Below, piece after piece: positions 1 through 11,872 of a stretch of DNA of 60,376 nt. The notes beneath the pieces were generated by a model. The model was not told where the DNA came from, did no database searches, and was given only the letters and a program-made list of their open reading frames with translations. How positions within the stretch are numbered: the first letter of the stretch is position 1; the number at the start of each line of letters is the position of its first letter. Position numbers and translations under genes: made by a program. The DNA comes from Perkinsus marinus ATCC 50983 (taxonomy: Eukaryota > Perkinsozoa > Perkinsida > Perkinsidae): contig NW_003213014.1 of NCBI RefSeq assembly GCF_000006405.1, positions 24,070 to 84,445 of the forward strand, written 5' to 3'.

Positions 1-23
1 GAGACGGGAAACTCGGATCGACA

Positions 24-1339
24 TCAGCACTGTCGTACCACAGTAACGGCTTTCAGACTCGTAGATGCTGAACAAGACGTAAGCGACGAGGATGAATCAC
101 ATCCCCTTGAAGGGTGCTGGTGGAGCGTCTTCGCAGAGAACCAATCCAGTGCCGCTCGATGGTCTTCGTAAACGTCAAAGGTGCACGCTCGGCGCTCGCT
201 GCCTCCAACCACGTAGGGAACTCCTGAGGAGAATTCGACATCGCTACTGGCTCAAGTGACGCCGGACATCTGAATCAGATGATCTGATGCAAGCCTACTT
301 CATCAAGCCTCTTGCGGATAGTCCTCTTAGCCGCTCTAACACCGAGGGGGCCGTTGGCAGCGATGGTCGAAGCTAGCTCTAATGATACGTTGAAAACCTG
401 CTTTGTGAAATAATTCGAGGATAAGGATCGAGTGAACACCCCACCTCCTCGGGACTATTACTCTCGGTCAACCTGTTGACTAACCCCAAGTTCGACGCCT
501 CCGAGCCAGGTACTGGACGAGAGGTGTATATCTGTTGTGCCGCAGGAATACAGAACCTACTCCGCCGGCCTCACCATATCCATTGCAGTAGCGAGCGGTA
601 AGATGAGCGGGAGGAGGACGCATCCACCGACACCTGGGATGAGGCCCAAGGCTGTTTCGGGTAATCTCAGGATGGTCCCAGGGGATGCCACACGTAACTA
701 TGCACAGCCGAGACGCTGACAACTACACAGGAGAAACCATGCAGCCGGCTCACGTCACAAGCAAGAGTGAATTCGAGTCCGCCGCCCATCGCGTGACCAT
801 GTACGGCCGCGACGACCGGCATGGGCAGTCCGAGAATGGCCTTAACGCCCTCCTTCATGGCTAGCAAGTACCTTAGCAGGATGGTAATAGTTTTCTCAGA
901 GAGTCGAGTGGTCAATGTGAACGCAGAGTTTTTCTCTACTCGTTCGCCTGATCTGGTGTGAAGCTCCGGGAAGCTTTCAGATCCCTTCCTGCACAAAACG
1001 ATTTACCTTCACCGGAGAGAACAATGGCTCGACATTCACTCTGAGGTAGCTCCGAGATATACTGAAGCGAAAAGATGCCACCGGAATTTAGCAGCTGACT
1101 GCACACCTTCGTGGCACGCATGAGGTCCGCCATCATTTCCAGAGTAATCGCATTACGGACCTCAGGCCTGTTGAACGCTATGTTGTAAACATGGTTTCTG
1201 CCTAGAAGATTATGTTTCAAATGAATACAAGCGTATTGCCTTCACCTTGAGGGGCCTTGCGGAGTAATACTTGACCAGAAGCCAGACCGGCTGCAGCCGT
1301 GAGTGATTCACTGAGACGGAGCCTCGCTACAGAAAGCAT
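24..1339 (-). CDS. Enoyl-CoA hydratase/isomerase family protein, probably mitochondrial
   Basis: Multi-exon minus-strand gene of the crotonase superfamily (hydration or isomerisation of enoyl-CoA thioesters, fatty-acid or branched-chain amino-acid breakdown). The start ATG at 1339 opens MLSVARLRLSESLTAAAG, an Arg/Ser-rich mitochondrial-type presequence. In order I see NRPEVRNAI (substrate strand), SFCAGRDL, then PMPVVAAVHGHAMGGGLEF (oxyanion hole), ACD, and after a 56-nt intron LRVASPGTILRLPETALGLI ending in PGVGG, with the usual catalytic Glu in PET. A later exon reads ELASTIAANGPLGVRAAKRT and the C-terminus contains HRAALDWFSAKT. Introns of about 44-56 nt join these frames cleanly up to PGVGG; the exon around 480-620 (RYTPLVQYLA) is less certain. 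AUH or ECHDC-type hydratases are closest in motif; the exact substrate cannot be told. Confidence 0.85.
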
Positions 1340-2407
1340 GAGAATTACTATCCAAAACACTGAGGGATAACGTTTCTCGAAAGTGCAAGGAAAGTAATAC
1401 TTTCAAAGTATAATGAGAGAGGTAGTTAAGTTCTAGTCCGCTGTAGTGGCTCCTGGCTAATCGGTCAGGCGATGAGGAGAAGCATAGTGATCCGCAGCAG
1501 TGAGACGGGACACGCCCATCGGATTGTGTAAATCTGATTCCTGGTCACTAATACCTATAAAATAACCGTTACATCAGTCCTCGACTAAATTTGAGACCTC
1601 TCATCAAACGGAGAGCAATCACTCATTGGAGTTATAATATCCAAGCATGCCCACTGCCATCAAGGAGAACACGGTGCCGTTGCTCTAAAGTCAACACATT
1701 GATCTAGGTTCGATCAATGTGTTCCATCATCGAACCAAGAGGCGTCTAGTGCGTCGCCAGACTCGGATGAAGAAATACTTGGAGCCTATTGCAAGTGATA
1801 CGTACTGATGTAAATGCGTACAGATGTCGATACGTACGGATATGAATACGTGCAGATGTAAATACGTGCAGATGTAGGGCGATGGGCAAATTCTCCATCA
1901 ATTCCGAAAGAAACTCAAAACATCTCTGCAGCTGCACTCGGCGAGTGCAGCGGGAGCCCATTTCCTCTCGCAGAAGCTGTGGGAGTCATCACGACTCGTG
2001 ATTCACGAGACGCATGATGATCCTTGCAAGCGATGCCCCGCTGTATAGATGTGCGGGTTGACGTTTCGAGCTTCCAAAGTCTCAATTACGGTTCAGGAGC
2101 GTGGGAAATCACGTAATTCATAATTCGTATATTACATGATTTCGTGGATTACAAAAGCATTCCATGGAATTTACGGTTAAATACAATGACGAAATTCCCA
2201 CTATACGCGAGGACTCCGTGTTGGGGGGAGGGAGGGCGTAAAGCACTGAACTACTCAACATGGAGGTACAACGTTGAGGACTACCACTGGGCCTGAGTCC
2301 TCTGGTCAGAGAAACTGGAGAGCCTCAGTTCATTGAAACCTGTAACGCGTTGTAAACGAGTCAATCAGATCGGTCTGGCTGATATGCCGTATACATTATA
2401 GTAAAGC
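1340..2407. other. Intergenic, no gene recognised
   Basis: No convincing coding exon on either strand. The only structure seen is the short tandem repeat at 1801-1876. The reading frame across 1746-1961 is that repeat plus flanks. Confidence 0.5.
1801..1876. repeat. 16-bp tandem repeat, about 4.5 imperfect units
   Basis: Units resemble GATGTAAATACGTGCA with scattered substitutions; five successive units are readable by eye. Confidence 0.75.
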
Positions 2408-3171
2408 TTACGTATTATATACATATTCGGGAGCTCGTCTTGCTCCCTGAGAAAGGGGGCTGAATCCAACCGTACCAGATCTCATACTGTGGGCACGATG
2501 CCTTTCACGTGATTCGCTCATCTTCAACTGTAGTCGCATTCGATCACACTTGCAGACGATAGACGAATACGATCGACCAGCGAAGGCGTATTTCCTGAGA
2601 AAGTTGATACGCAAACAATGACGTAACAAATCCTACCTGTATCGATGGGACCGGATTACTTTGGTCCAGTTCTTGCCATACCGACGATGAGCTCTCTCCA
2701 AGTCATACTCTTCCTCGAACTATGAAAATGACGGCTCTCAATGGATGCAATGCGGCGCCGTGATTCACTCACCGACCAGGGCCCCTCTTTGATACCGCAA
2801 GCATTAATTCGCTGGTCTTCGAACATTCGCGGCTCTGAGGGGTAAGCTGCGAACTCTGTTTTTCATCACCGATAATGATAACGGCTCACCTGGTACCCAA
2901 CCGAAGACATGCCCCTCTGCCTCGTCCAATTCGGCTCGTGAAGATGTTGCTGATGATGCCGTTGATTGCGAAGATGATGATGTGGTCGATCTCAGCGATG
3001 CACCCGGTTGCCTGTTCCCTATGGAGTACTTCTATTGTATATCAAGGAGGGCCGCTGTATGGAGTACTCACCACGTATTTGCTCCGCATAATCATCACCC
3101 ACATCAATCGTCCTCGTACTCCGAGGCTCTACTGACAGTTCCGACGGGGGATGGTCCCCAGAGGAAGACAT
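2408..3171 (-). CDS. Small Myb/SANT-domain protein
   Basis: Minus-strand gene with about five exons. The ATG at 3171 opens MSSSGDHPPSELSVEP. A Ser/Thr-rich stretch and VFGWVPEPRMFEDQ lead into the diagnostic segment GPWSFEEEYDLERAHRRYG, then KNWTKVIRSHRYRKY, which is a Myb/SANT repeat: Trp residues in the usual places, an acidic first helix and a basic recognition helix. The GPWS/FEEE join crosses a 53-nt intron and the SHRY/RKY join a 42-nt intron. The C-terminus is basic and ends in APEYVYNT. A single repeat of this kind suggests a telomere- or chromatin-binding protein, but the target is unknown. The joins between the first exons (about 3030-3090) fit two frames and are unsure. An acidic plus-strand frame over 2875-3206 is the antisense shadow. 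Confidence 0.7.
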
Positions 3172-4154
3172 TCAGACGACAAGTAATAACAGATCACAAC
3201 TCATGAGAAAGCGTGTTGAAATTGGGGGTTTGGATTGACACGAGTTCGGCCTGTGCAAGCCGTTTACTAGAATCAGCAGGAACATCACCACTCTTAGAAA
3301 CTCGACGGATGCTGTGACAATGTCACAGTGACATAGGAGAAGGGAATTGGAAAGTTGGACCGGAAGGCTTGAGTAGGAAGAGTAGGTATTAAAATCATCA
3401 TTACGTCAGTCTGTGTCAGAGAAATCGAGTGACCCAATTATTGCCTCCACCCTCCAAGTGGAGATAAGGTAATGAGAACGTCACGGACCAGTGATCAACG
3501 AGACACATCGACTTGGCAGGGTAACATGCAATTCTCTCGAGACATACCGTCAGGACCCTACCACGAGCCGTGAAAAATCCGGAGCATCGTAGGTCTCATG
3601 ATTCACATTATGCGAATCGCAAAGCTAATATCAGTACTTCAAAAACGCAGTGATAGTAAATGCATGACGTCCTACTATATAGCCGTTTTGCTGAACAGTA
3701 GCAGTTGGTTAACTTTGATGACTAACAAGCTCAAAGACAAACCACGTCATGTGATTCCAAAACAAGACCAGTGCAACGAACATCCTTCGATAACAGGACA
3801 GCAGCACCTCCCTTGAACGAGGATTCGAAAGGAACAGTGCACCATCCCGCTTGGTTGAGACTTTCAACCTTTGGAAGGCAGAAACGGAAGTTCCTTAGTA
3901 AGGACTCCTTACCACTCCTTGAAAACATCTGGCTGCTCCCAAGTTGCATGTAACCACTTGGACACAACAACAACAAGTCGTGAATCACATTGATATTGAG
4001 AGATGTGACAGACGTACGAGATTGACGATGAGTTTAAATGTTCATAGCAAAAGTACGGTATCATACCAATACCATAACAAAATCGGAGCCAGCTGCATAT
4101 GAGCAACTGATGAGCTCGACAAATTTTACCAAGACGATGTCACACTAATCACCG
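3172..4154. other. Intergenic, no gene recognised
   Basis: Only short, unrelated frames; no repeat or family motif seen. It separates the Myb gene from the 3' end of the CNNM gene. Confidence 0.45.
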
Positions 4155-7100
4155 TCATAATCCGTCCATGCTGCGAGTGTCTTCTGCTGCTCTGTGTTTC
4201 GAATCTATCTCTTCCTCGTTTTTCACTTCTTCTCTCACCAAATTATCAGCAGAGCTACTCCGTCTCACTGCTGGTCGCTCATTTAGGACACTGCTGCGTT
4301 TTCGGACGAAATGTTGGCTTAGGAGTATCCTCTGCTGCTGTCGAATAAGCTAAGAACAGAATCAACATTATAGCATGTTGAACTAACAGGCGAGACCAGG
4401 CCACAAGTATACGATCATAATGAGCGTATGTATATTAAAATCTCTTCCGCACGGTGGAAAATACCAGTCTTCACATTTCACATCGAAAGCCTCACAATTA
4501 GTGTGACACTCCTAAAGGTGCCTCACCCCTTCCAGACTTGAAACCCAACTGACCTGTTGAGCATAAGCTCCTCGGCCTTGCACCTTGATAGAAGAAGCTC
4601 TTGGTCCTGCCTTCTCGAGAAGTCTTGGTTGTCGGAGTGTTGGTATCGATAATGGCAACAAACCTGTCTGCTTGTATTTCACTGCTTCATTATATACCGG
4701 ACGACTAATCATAATACATCGTACCTGACAACTTACCTTAATAAAGAACCACGAACATCCTACAGTATACACACACACAAATGAACGAACAACAGAGAGA
4801 AATACTTTTCACATATAGTACAAGTGTGAACCGTTCAGCATCGGTACACCTCTTAGTTGCGGAGCAAAGTTTATATTGCAGTTGGCCGCGGTTTGTGCGA
4901 ATGCGTACGAACGCGAGCACAGATCCCGACACAATCACGGCCATTTTCTTAAAAATCACAGTACCCTTTCCATACTACTTCTCTATATAATCGACTCTGA
5001 ATATTGCAACTCAATAGAAAGATTCCGAATGTGCACACACCATCTTCACTAGCTCAGTAGGTCAAGGTTCCGAGCTGTCACCCGAAACCACTCCGGATCG
5101 AATCCCCCATCCCACTACTCTATGAGCTTGCAAATAAAACTTTCTAACTATCACATAATCTTCGCCATTTCGCACCGAAGATCTAGTAACTCATAGGAAC
5201 GAGTATAAGCCTCCAAATTTCCAATCCATCGCGGCATGGTTTTGGCATACACCCATCAAAAACATGATACTCACTTTTTCACTGCCGACTCGAGCGGAAA
5301 AGTCGGGAGTGTATCCGTTGTCAAGGAGCGCTTCTACCGCCAACACAGAGAACGCGCCGGCCTCAGATCTGAGATACAGAGTGCTCCAAAGAATGTGCTA
5401 TTGCCTGGATGGCACAAGGCATCATGGAGTATATTTGAAATTCAAATATACCATTGAAAAGCGCTCGCCAAGATCTTTCTAATGAGCTACCTCTCACTGG
5501 GAAATTCGGTGAATTCTGCAAGTTACCGACAATACCACATTTTATTTGGCGACACCCTGTACTAACATTATGAACGGTGATCAGCAATGATACCAAGCTG
5601 ATCTATTCCCAATGGCGCGCATAAAGACACACCTTAGAAAACAAACGATAGGAACGTAGCAAGTCATTTTATATACTTCATAAAAATCATCTCAATAGTC
5701 AACAACAAAATGTATAAATAAAGGTATACTACTACCTGAATTTATCATGACCAGCAAGTACTGCAAGTCGGCCTGTAAGAACTATACAGCAAACATCCGT
5801 CTCCACTCCTCGGTGGTAGATACACAAATCGTCCCTAAAACCCCATACACCTTACTCTGCCCACAGAGAGGGAGATATCACTCACCCTTCAAAAGAGCGA
5901 GGAGAATTGCCACCACTACCCTGGCCTAGCGTGCTTTCTATTCGTATAGCTGCGTTCGTATCGAGTAGTCTCATCTTACTAAGATGTTGATTGTCATAAG
6001 TATGCACCTGAGCATGGGCAGGAAAGTCGATTCTTATTGAAGACATGCTTATTCTCATGTTTCGATACCGTTTTAACCAGCGTAAAATATTCCGATCGAT
6101 TGGCGTTCATAATCGATACGATATTAACATGCCATAAAATCATAATTCCAAAGAATTCCAAGGTCGCGAGTAAAGCTATGAACAAGAAGAGCATTTCATT
6201 GGAGGGCGCGCGTCACCTCAGCATTTTGCAGCATCCACTCCACACTTTTTTCGTCCAGATGCTGCGATAAACTCGGCTGATTATGCAACTGAGGAAACGA
6301 ACAGGAATAAGACAAGAATTAACAAGAGCGATAATTAGTGACAATTTTGGTATTTGTTGATTAAACTTACCAAATGGAGAGATAGAGCTCTTATCTCATC
6401 AGCGGTCAACGGCTCCTCTAGCAGCTGTGCATTGAGTAAGCGAAGACGCTGCTCATTGAGGCCCGAGCGGTCACCAGGAACTTCAACACGATTATCGACA
6501 TCTACGTATCTATCATAACCAACTCCTGCAAATACACAACAACAAAAAATTATGAAAATCTATAGGATCAATCTCAAGTTCACCAAAACTCTACTATTCA
6601 ACGCGCAATCTCCTACACATCAGTTTCGTCTATAATCTCTTCTTGTATTATTTCCTCCACAATATCTTCCAAAGTGAGCACCCCAACGAGCTCGATATCA
6701 GGATCATCACGGCCGTTCTCCATCATGCTCGAGGACTGATGATGACCACCATAACCATCATAGGACAACTCAGATTCTCTTTACTTGGGTAGTATTCGTT
6801 CCTCCACTGTTGTATTTATGTAGAGCAGGAGAGCCTACCAAAACAACACTTCCTCCGACATCAAGCAAACACCTCCTCAATGCTGAATACGTGTGCACTA
6901 ACAATTACATATAGCTATGATCATAATATCATCTGGCAGGATCAGAAATCAACATCCAGGCGATCTCACCTCCTCGTAAAAGCAACGTTAAAAACTCTGT
7001 ATAAAGCGATCAATATTAATATACTTATACCAATATACAGCAATGGAGTTTCACCCGTTTTACGTGAAGTGGCGTAAAACTCGGTGAAAAACTCGCGAAA

Positions 7101-10100
7101 TTCGCGCTATGCAGTGGTCGCGAAATATATTTTTCACTAGTGTTTTCCATATCACTAGGGTGAAACTCCGATAATTCCAGGATGATGTTAAAACTATATA
7201 TACTTATGATATACATAAAACCATATACGACCACCGACACCATTTTCTTACCTTTTAAACTTCGCTTAGCAGACCGTCCAGTGTCTGCCGGTGCAACCTG
7301 ACACAAAAACTTGTCTCCGATCACAAGAATCCCTTCCCACCTTTCTGACCAATCCCATATGACTACCACCCGATCTGAACCTTCTGAACGCACTGCTAAC
7401 ACTCTGATTCTCCTCAAGCACTTCCATAGAGCGAGCAAAGATCTGCAGGAATGCTGATAGTGGAGTAGCGTCGTCCGGATCCACAAGAATGAGGTCTTTC
7501 GTGAAGAGCACCCCTACAGAGAAACAAACCAATACTGTGAATATCACTGCTCGCTAAAATACCTATAATATATTACTATGAAATCAAGTTGTTCTCTACC
7601 AAGGACGAATCACATATTCCAGATATGTAATTGCGGAGCGAGCGGAGCGAGCGGAGCTTATGTTGCTGCGCACCAACACTCGTGTCCGTCCGTGAGTGAG
7701 TGAGCAAGAACTCCGACCGGACCAGGGCGATTCAGAAGACAAACAGGGTATCATTCCGTCCCCCGTTGATTGCTCATCAGCGAAAAAATATAACGAAGGT
7801 ATGACTGTTGCTTCGCCCGCTCATTTTCGCCCGCACAAGCGATGAACTGTTAGTTCAGCACATTATGATATGGATTTCAGTCAAAGGTGTCTATAACAGA
7901 GGCCAGGTTGGAGACCTATGCGTCGCTCCGCTGCAAAGATCCAACCACGACATGAGCAGATCCTCCTTGCACTCATGCATCACGGCATGGTCACTGTCAG
8001 AAGGAGATTATCTATTTTTCCCAGTTCCACTACTCCCGGGAGTAAATTCCAGCACTGTCCGCAAGCTCACTAGGTGTTCCCGAGTCGGCTCTACTCTGGG
8101 TGGGACATTCAACAGATCGATATTTCAAGTTTCCCGGTTTTTCAGCGTTTTCATTTCCTCATCTATTTTGAATACTTTGAATCGATCACTCGAGTATTGC
8201 TCTCCGAACTGTTCCATAGAGTAGCATTTCATAAAAAGATACATACAAATACTGTACATTTAATATATAAAACAGTCGATATTATATATCATCAATACTC
8301 GAGTGATATGAAAAATACTGGTGGAAACCATTTTCCATGGACCACCGCATACCGCGCATATCAGACCTCCACAGAGTATTACTCCACTTCACGTAAACCG
8401 GGTGTTACATAGACATTATCATCAAAAATATATCTATGTTAGCACCAGATGTGGATTGATACAAGGACTTAACCCACACATGCATAGAAAACACATCGGG
8501 CTCGTTACGATCAGTCGCACTCAGCGTATGCACATAGTCAACTACATGTGTTGCTAGGAATATGGAAATTTGGAGGAAATTTCGAGAAATTATCGTTGAT
8601 TTTTGTATACTTATACCCAAAATCGTGTGATTCTTCATAGTATAGTGAGCAAACCTACGAGCCCAGTTGAGGAAACCAAACATATATTCCCATACTGCTC
8701 GCAGTAGTCGGGCGAAATGCTTTACATAGATATTACCAACGATGTTGTTCATCGTCCCGCTGTAGACCGGTATACGGGAGAATCCACATTGGAAAATCTG
8801 CGTAACAGTCTTATAGTCCAAAACTGCTTCTATAGGTAGCATAAACACATCTTCAACTGGAGTCATAATCTGATAGAAAAAATGTAAAATTGACCATAAC
8901 ACCAACACTACTACTGGCGACCTCACCTGAGAGACCTTCATCTCATGCAGAGTCTTCAAAGCTCCTTGCATCACTTTGCCAGTCTCGTCATCTAGGGCTT
9001 TCTCATCGACATGAATCGCCAACAATTTCAATAACTCCTGAGGAACATCACCAGTGCGAGGAAATATGCACATGGTCAAACACATGTGTTGGTGACACTA
9101 TGAAAATTCTGAGGAAATTTTGGGAAATTGTAATCGGCTCGTGTACATTTTTACCCAAACTTCTACGATTAGTGAGAAAATGACCATATATTTCAACACT
9201 GATATGAAAAATAGAAGCACGATCGTTCCCTCCAACGACGAGCACTCAACCGTTCACACTAGTATGGGAAAAATCTGCACACGCCCAACTGAGATATGAA
9301 AATTTTGACAAAAAAATTCTCATTGGTTTCTGTATAATCCTACCCGAATTCTTATGTGAAACTCTTGAGCTCAGCTGAAGAAAATTGAACATATATCCCA
9401 ACACAGCTTCACGTTAAACAGAGAAGATGAAAACAAGGCCGTCCAAGAAAAAAGGCTACTACAAAGGTAAATTTCAAATCACATCGGGCAACAACCCTTA
9501 CACGTTCCATACTCACCGAGCGTGAATGTATAGTACCAACATCACGGCCCAGGATACAATCTAACGTCAATGCTATAGGCCTGAATAACACGTATAAAAT
9601 AATCCTTAGAATTCTTCATATGCTCACTTAGCGATCGGATATAGCAGGACAATGCAAACTCGCACTACCGGAACCGCAAATCCGCCAATTTTCAGAGAAT
9701 ATCGCGAACACAGCGCCTGATAAAAATCATTCTTATGAGAAAACTCAACCACGCGCAAACCTGCGGCAGTATCTCGCCGAAAAGCAGGATAATTGCAGTT
9801 GAAATGACGAAGCCCAAAAGGCCACCAGTGATGTCGGCCATAATAATAGAAAGTAGCGAATTCACCGCAACATTTCCCAATAATAAAGTGCCTGCATACG
9901 AGGAAAAACATCAGGTGATATTCCTGGAGTTTAACGCGAAGTGACATATTACTCCATGTTCAACATAAAACGCGACCAACAACACGATAAATTTTCCACG
10001 GGAAAATATTGTGAAATACGTTTTTTCATATCACTAGGGTGAAACTCCATTATATGGCTGATATTGTTATGAATACTTTCAGAGCAAACTCCTATTCAAA

Positions 10101-11180
10101 TCGCTTGTACGACGAAGCCTCCCTAGTAATGGAGTGACTCCAGACAGACCATGTTGATGATAATAGCAGCATAGACCAAGACACCACACGGAAGATCCTC
10201 ACTATCGCACGTCCCGACTAGTGAAACTTAGATTAATATGAAGTAGTTGCAGTTTCACCCGTTTAACATAAAGTGGCGTAATACTCTGTGAAAAAAACGA
10301 TATTCGCAGCGCTATACAATAGTCGTGAAATATACTCTTCACTAGTGTTTTTCATATCACTAGGGTGATGAGATCGTTTCATAGTAAAAAATGCGCATTC
10401 CATAAGTTTTGCATTTCGATGAACTTCATAGCACCCTACACAGCAACAAATTGCCATCCTTCCGTATCGGTATTATCCTTTTCGCATACTTAGCTTGCTT
10501 AACGTTAGCGCCTGCCTTGACAATCTCCAGACCAACTTTATCAAGCGATAGAAACCCCAGTGTGAGGCCGGAGAACATCGCTGAGAAGTATCAATTCGAT
10601 CAATATCTCCAAAACACATGTCGCACTCACGCGCCTCGTTACGAGAAAATCCAAAGTATGAATAAAGTTTATTCATACTTTGGATTTTCTATAATTATAT
10701 ATCTAATAACTATATAATCTATATTTTCTATTTCTAGTTTATTCAATAAACTCCATCACCAACAGCAATGCTCAAATACTAAATTCTTGAACTTTACCAT
10801 TGGTGTATGGAACAACCATCATCACTGATGATATGTTATTACGTAAAAAGTCGTTGAAAACTCATAAACGCAGTGTTAGAAGAATATATATTCGCTCTCC
10901 TCAGCCAAGCTCAGGAGTTTTCTCACTAATAGGACTTTACATACCAATTAGGGTAGAAATATTTAGAAACTATTTAAATTTTCCCAAAATTTCCTCAAAA
11001 TTTTTTTATTGTCAACAACACATGTAGTTGACCATGTGCTTATCACCCAACGCGAATTTTCTTCCGACTACTTCACAAAAAAATGCCTTTCACAATCCTA
11101 TGCTTACCAGAGCATAAGACCAGGAGCACAATAAGTGCCCATTTTAGGACTTCATATCCAGCACCGCTGCCATCTAGCAT
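4155..11180 (-). CDS. CNNM: CNNM / DUF21-CBS magnesium (divalent cation) transporter
   Basis: Membrane protein of the CNNM/CorC family. Exons resolved (minus): 11180-11108, 10580-10440, 9891-9761, 9716-9628, 9580-9517, 9037-8927, 8870-8737, 7513-7341, 7297-7252, 6776-6617, 6509-6371, 6288-6217, then one near 5400-5285, one near 4738-4560, and the last ending at 4155. The start MLDGSGAG is followed by helix 1 (LKWALIVLLVLCSAMFSGLT), then IMADITGGLLGFVIS and FGEILPQALCSRYSL of DUF21. The CBS pair is clear: IMTPVEDVF, SRIPVYSG, NNIVGVLFTKDLILVDPDDA, FRSGGSHMGLVRKV, LTLEDIVEEIIQEEI, DETDVYVDV. A later exon (SGAF-like, then NGYTPDFSARV) and a basic tail finish it. Short introns are 43-47 nt, whereas introns 1, 2, 5, 7 and 9 are long and MITE-filled. 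Joins below 6217 are approximate. Confidence 0.9.
5046..5112 (+). other. Degenerate tRNA-like sequence
   Basis: An A-box match (TAGCTCAGTAGG) is followed about 35 nt later by a B-box-like GGATCGAATCC. The arms do not fold into a proper cloverleaf (D loop too long, no good anticodon stem), so this is at best a tRNA relic or tRNA-derived element. It lies near the 3' end of the CNNM gene. Confidence 0.3.
7045..7169 (+). mobile_element. MITE family 2 copy (GGAGTTTCACCC ends)
   Basis: About 125 bp with inverted ends GGAGTTTCACCC / GGGTGAAACTCC. The interior starts with TTTTACGTGAAGTGGCG. It lies in CNNM intron 9. This is the best-preserved copy and serves as my reference for the family. Confidence 0.85.
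7634..7659. repeat. GC-rich GCGGAGCGA triplet repeat
   Basis: Three direct repeats of GCGGAGCGA inside CNNM intron 7. Related GCGGAGCGAAGC-type motifs recur at about 12268, 29945, 30222, 31552 and 37790. Confidence 0.6.
8298..8410 (-). mobile_element. MITE family 2 copy
   Basis: Reverse-oriented, diverged copy in CNNM intron 7. GTGATATGAAAAATACTGG at one end and CCACTTCACGTAAACCGGG at the other match the family interior. Confidence 0.65.
8522..8697 (-). mobile_element. MITE family 1 copy (CAGTGT ends, hAT-like)
   Basis: Contains the family cores GTCAACTACATGTGTTG and CATATATTCCCATACTG. It lies in CNNM intron 7, just downstream of exon 8870-8737. The first terminal repeat is diverged. Confidence 0.75.
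9052..9201 (-). mobile_element. MITE family 1 copy
   Basis: Begins CAGTGCGAGGAAATATGCAC and ends CATATATTTCAACACTG, so both inverted ends are readable. In CNNM intron 5; one terminus lies only about 14 nt from the splice acceptor of exon 9037-8927. Confidence 0.85.
9257..9404 (-). mobile_element. MITE family 1 copy, diverged
   Basis: Second copy in the same CNNM intron, in the same orientation as its neighbour. It keeps TTGAGCTCAGCTGAAG and ATATATCCCAACAC. Confidence 0.65.
9926..10048 (+). mobile_element. MITE family 2 copy
   Basis: Starts GGAGTTTAACGCGAAGTG and ends ATCACTAGGGTGAAACTCC. In CNNM intron 2. Confidence 0.75.
10249..10368 (+). mobile_element. MITE family 2 copy
   Basis: Starts GCAGTTTCACCCGTTTAAC and ends TTCATATCACTAGGGTGA. 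Second family-2 copy in CNNM intron 2, same orientation as the first. Confidence 0.75.
10644..10690. repeat. Near-perfect palindrome (23-nt arms, 1-nt centre)
   Basis: The left arm begins AGAAAATCCAAAG and the right arm is its exact reverse complement around a single central G. In CNNM intron 1. It would form a very stable hairpin in DNA or RNA. It resembles neither MITE family. Confidence 0.85.
10871..11047 (+). mobile_element. MITE family 1 copy
   Basis: Begins CAGTGTTAGAAGAATATATA, contains CTCAGGAGTTTTCTCACTAA and ACACATGTAGTTGACCATGT. Fills much of CNNM intron 1, about 60 nt from exon 1. Confidence 0.8.
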
Positions 11181-11528
11181 AAAGTATGAATGATATAAAC
11201 CTCCTATAAAATCGAATTATTTTCCAGTGCTAATTTTACTCCAAGTGTTATAAGAAAATTTCATCCTGAAAATTCAAGTATGTTGCAAATTTACCGGGAA
11301 ATCCAAAAAAAGGTGTAAAAAAATTTAATCATCTTCGGAAAATTCTTATACAAAATTTCAGGTTGATATCAGCAGCAGTCGTGAAATCGTGAAATTCACG
11401 TGAAAGTGCGCGTACAGTATAACGAAAATTTATAATGAAAATCTAAACTTGTCACAGTTGAATTACGTTACTATTAAATCTTACAATAAAAATCAACTCT
11501 CAAGATAAAACGACAAAGAGTTTAACAG

Positions 11529-11692
11529 CAGTGCTGGAAAATATGATCGCGTCCCTCAGCTGAGCTCAGGAGTTTTCTCACTAATCATACACAAGTTTAC
11601 ATACAAAATCGGGTAGGAGTGTGCATGAACAATTTTCCAAAATTTTCCCAGAATTTTATATATCGTCAACCAAATGCATATTTTCCAACACT
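11529..11692 (+). mobile_element. MITE family 1 copy
   Basis: CAGTGCTGGAAAATATGATC at the left, TGCATATTTTCCAACACTA at the right, with GCTGAGCTCAGGAGTTTTCT inside. Upstream of CNNM. Confidence 0.8.
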
Positions 11693-11719
11693 ATTAAGAA
11701 GGAGTTGTAAATTGTACGC

Positions 11720-11872
11720 CAGTGTGGAGAAATATGCACCTAAGCAACCACATATGTTAGTGACAGCGCGAAGATTATGAGAAATTCTTATTGATTTATG
11801 TAAACTTATATAATTAGTGAGGAAACTTCTGGACTCAACAACCGAGAAAAGAAAGCATATATTTTAACACTG
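11720..11872 (-). mobile_element. MITE family 1 copy with candidate 8-bp target duplication
   Basis: CAGTGTGGAGAAATATGC at one end and GCATATATTTTAACACTG at the other. The flanks are TTGTACGC and CTGTACGC, matching at 7 of 8 positions. CAGTG ends with an 8-bp duplication fit the hAT superfamily. Confidence 0.85.

Noticed and set aside
2875-3206. Acidic plus-strand protein (EDDDVVDLSD)
   Set aside because: Antisense to the Ser/Thr-rich exon of the Myb gene, which is supported by motifs and splice joins.
5046-5112. Functional tRNA
   Set aside because: Good A and B boxes but arms do not pair into a cloverleaf; kept only as a low-confidence relic.
7808-8412. Plus-strand frames of 112-138 codons
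   Set aside because: They lie in CNNM intron 7 and overlap MITE sequence, with no family features.
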